Assembly (NCBI GenBank): GCA_963544755.1
Contig: CAUUGH010000037.1
Location: forward strand, 1-15,845
Direction of reading: 5' to 3'
Origin: Selenomonas sp963544755
GTDB taxonomy: Bacteria > Bacillota > Negativicutes > Selenomonadales > Selenomonadaceae
DNA: 15,845 nucleotides
Part shown: one piece after another, positions 15,280-15,845 of the stretch
How the letters are laid out: each line of letters begins with the position of its first letter
Numbering within the stretch: position 1 is the stretch's first letter
Notes under the pieces: model-generated
The model's input: only the letters and a program-made list of their open reading frames with translations
Database searches by the model: none
Told to the model about the DNA's origin: nothing
Translations under genes and position numbers: made by a program

Positions 15280-15381
15280 TATAAGAACGGTGCTGCTCTT
15301 ATAGCTTCGTTCCTTTAATCTAAAGAACCACTAATAAATTCAGCCGCCCATCTTCACGCATCTGTGCAAATCCGGGCGACT
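15280..15381 (-). other. Hairpin-rich upstream region of the MATE gene
   Basis: Three inverted repeats lie in tandem upstream of the MATE gene. Reading the minus strand: AGTCGCCC (15381-15374) with GGGCGGCT (15349-15342), 8 pairs including one G-U; GTTCTTT (15328-15322) with AAAGGAAC (15316-15309), one bulge; and TATAAGA (15303-15297) with TCTTATA (15286-15280), 7 perfect pairs that reach the upstream ATG. The G-U pair is an A-C mismatch on the other strand, so the minus-strand RNA is the better folder. This could be a regulatory leader; it matched no riboswitch class I know. No gene was seen in 15281-15643. Confidence 0.45.
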
Positions 15382-15435
15382 TTAGCTTATCGGTGTTCCC
15401 TTTGTTATTCTCCCTTACTTTTCAAGTTTCCTGCT

Positions 15436-15480
15436 AAAAAATGTAGGGATGCCCATAGATTTGGCACCCCTACATTTTTT
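15436..15480. repeat. GTAG-containing palindrome, REP-like or bidirectional terminator
   Basis: AAAAAATGTAGGG (15436-15448) pairs perfectly with CCCTACATTTTTT (15468-15480). After one A/C mismatch, TGCC (15450-15453) pairs with GGCA (15463-15466) around a 9-nt loop. The flanking A6 and T6 runs make it terminator-like on both strands. Yet it sits between divergent genes, where no transcript is expected to end. GTAG at the foot of a hairpin is typical of REP elements mobilised by RAYT transposases. Between it and the next gene (15481-15643) no clear promoter was found. Confidence 0.75.
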
Positions 15481-15643
15481 ATGGCAAATTTAGCGCACAA
15501 AGAAACGGTGTTGCTGTTAGAGCATATTTAAAGCTGCATTTAAAATCTATTCGACAAGGCACTTATTGTGTGCTACATTCTAAGAAGCGTTGATAAACTT
15601 TCAGCAGCTTATTTTGCTGTAGACTTTTCAAAGGAGTATTTTC

Positions 15644-15845
15644 ATGTCAAAAAGAACTATTGCACCTGAAGAGCGTCTGCCGCTTCTTCAAACGATTCCC
15701 TTATCTTTGCAGCATCTTTTTGCTATGTTTGGCTCGACGGTATTAGTGCCGATCCTCTTTCAGGTAAATCCGGCAACCGTGCTTTTTTTTAACGGCATGG
15801 GCACGCTTTTTTATCTGTTTCTTTGCAGGGGGAAAATTCCTGCTT
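15644..15845 (+). CDS. uraA: NCS2-family uracil permease, N-terminal part (cut by window end)
   Basis: Only the first 67 codons are present. The translation contains the NCS2 signature of TM1: Leu-Gln-His-Leu-Phe-Ala-Met-Phe-Gly, then TVLVPILF. It continues with NPATVLFFNGMGTLFYLFLCRGKIPA, closely resembling the start of UraA-type uracil/H+ symporters. The Gln-His pair and the Gly-rich segment before Lys-Ile-Pro-Ala are typical of uracil rather than xanthine carriers, although the choice cannot be proven on this fragment. AAGGAG (15631-15636) sits 7 nt before ATG 15644. The product would import uracil for pyrimidine salvage across the inner membrane. A short CAGCA/TGCTG hairpin precedes the ribosome site, but no recognisable PyrR or purine riboswitch was seen. 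Confidence 0.85.
   Translation, partial: MSKRTIAPEERLPLLQTIPLSLQHLFAMFGSTVLVPILFQVNPATVLFFNGMGTLFYLFLCRGKIPA

Noticed and set aside
15361..15400. A cobalamin riboswitch hinted at by GTGCAAATCC on the plus strand
   Set aside because: The following GCCACTG-type core and other conserved boxes are absent, and the stem here folds better on the minus strand.

Overview
The window reads as chromosomal DNA of a diderm Firmicute, most likely a member of the Negativicutes (Selenomonas/Veillonella/Megasphaera-like). Outer-membrane autotransporters and an RND efflux pump require an outer membrane. The Cys-rich Mrp N-terminus, the cysteine hydrolase and the strong AGGAGG-type ribosome sites look Firmicute-like. 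This placement is inferred from protein character, not from a search. No rRNA, tRNA, CRISPR array, insertion sequence or phage gene was seen.

Layout, left to right. (1) Positions 1-5064: a TCTAA pentanucleotide array abuts the -35 box of a promoter. It is followed by two tandem paralogous autotransporter genes, 20 bp apart, closed by a hairpin terminator. (2) Positions 5075-5956, minus strand: an Mrp/ApbC/Nbp35-type P-loop ATPase with its own promoter. (3) Positions 6122-6987: a monocistronic exported DUF4198 protein with promoter and terminator. (4) Positions 7041-8475: an exported DUF1254/DUF1214 protein with a terminator. (5) Positions 8518-13817: a MarR-type regulator with a palindromic operator candidate over an extended -10. 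It is followed by a lipoprotein periplasmic adaptor, an RND pump overlapping it by 4 bp, and an isochorismatase-fold cysteine hydrolase. (6) Positions 13871-15226, minus strand: a MATE exporter with a hairpin-rich upstream region. (7) Positions 15644-15845: the first 67 codons of an NCS2 uracil permease, cut by the window edge.

How the genes may work together. The two autotransporters are probably co-expressed surface proteins, possibly under phase-variable control through the pentanucleotide array. The MarR/adaptor/RND set is a self-contained, probably self-repressed drug or toxic-compound efflux operon. It has no outer-membrane channel gene here, so it must borrow one encoded elsewhere. The cysteine hydrolase and MATE exporter flank it, so the right half of the window is rich in efflux genes.

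The signals most worth following are the array at the promoter, a perfect 16-bp inverted repeat inside the cysteine hydrolase gene, the MarR operator candidate, and the GTAG-containing palindrome and other hairpins between the MATE and uracil permease genes.
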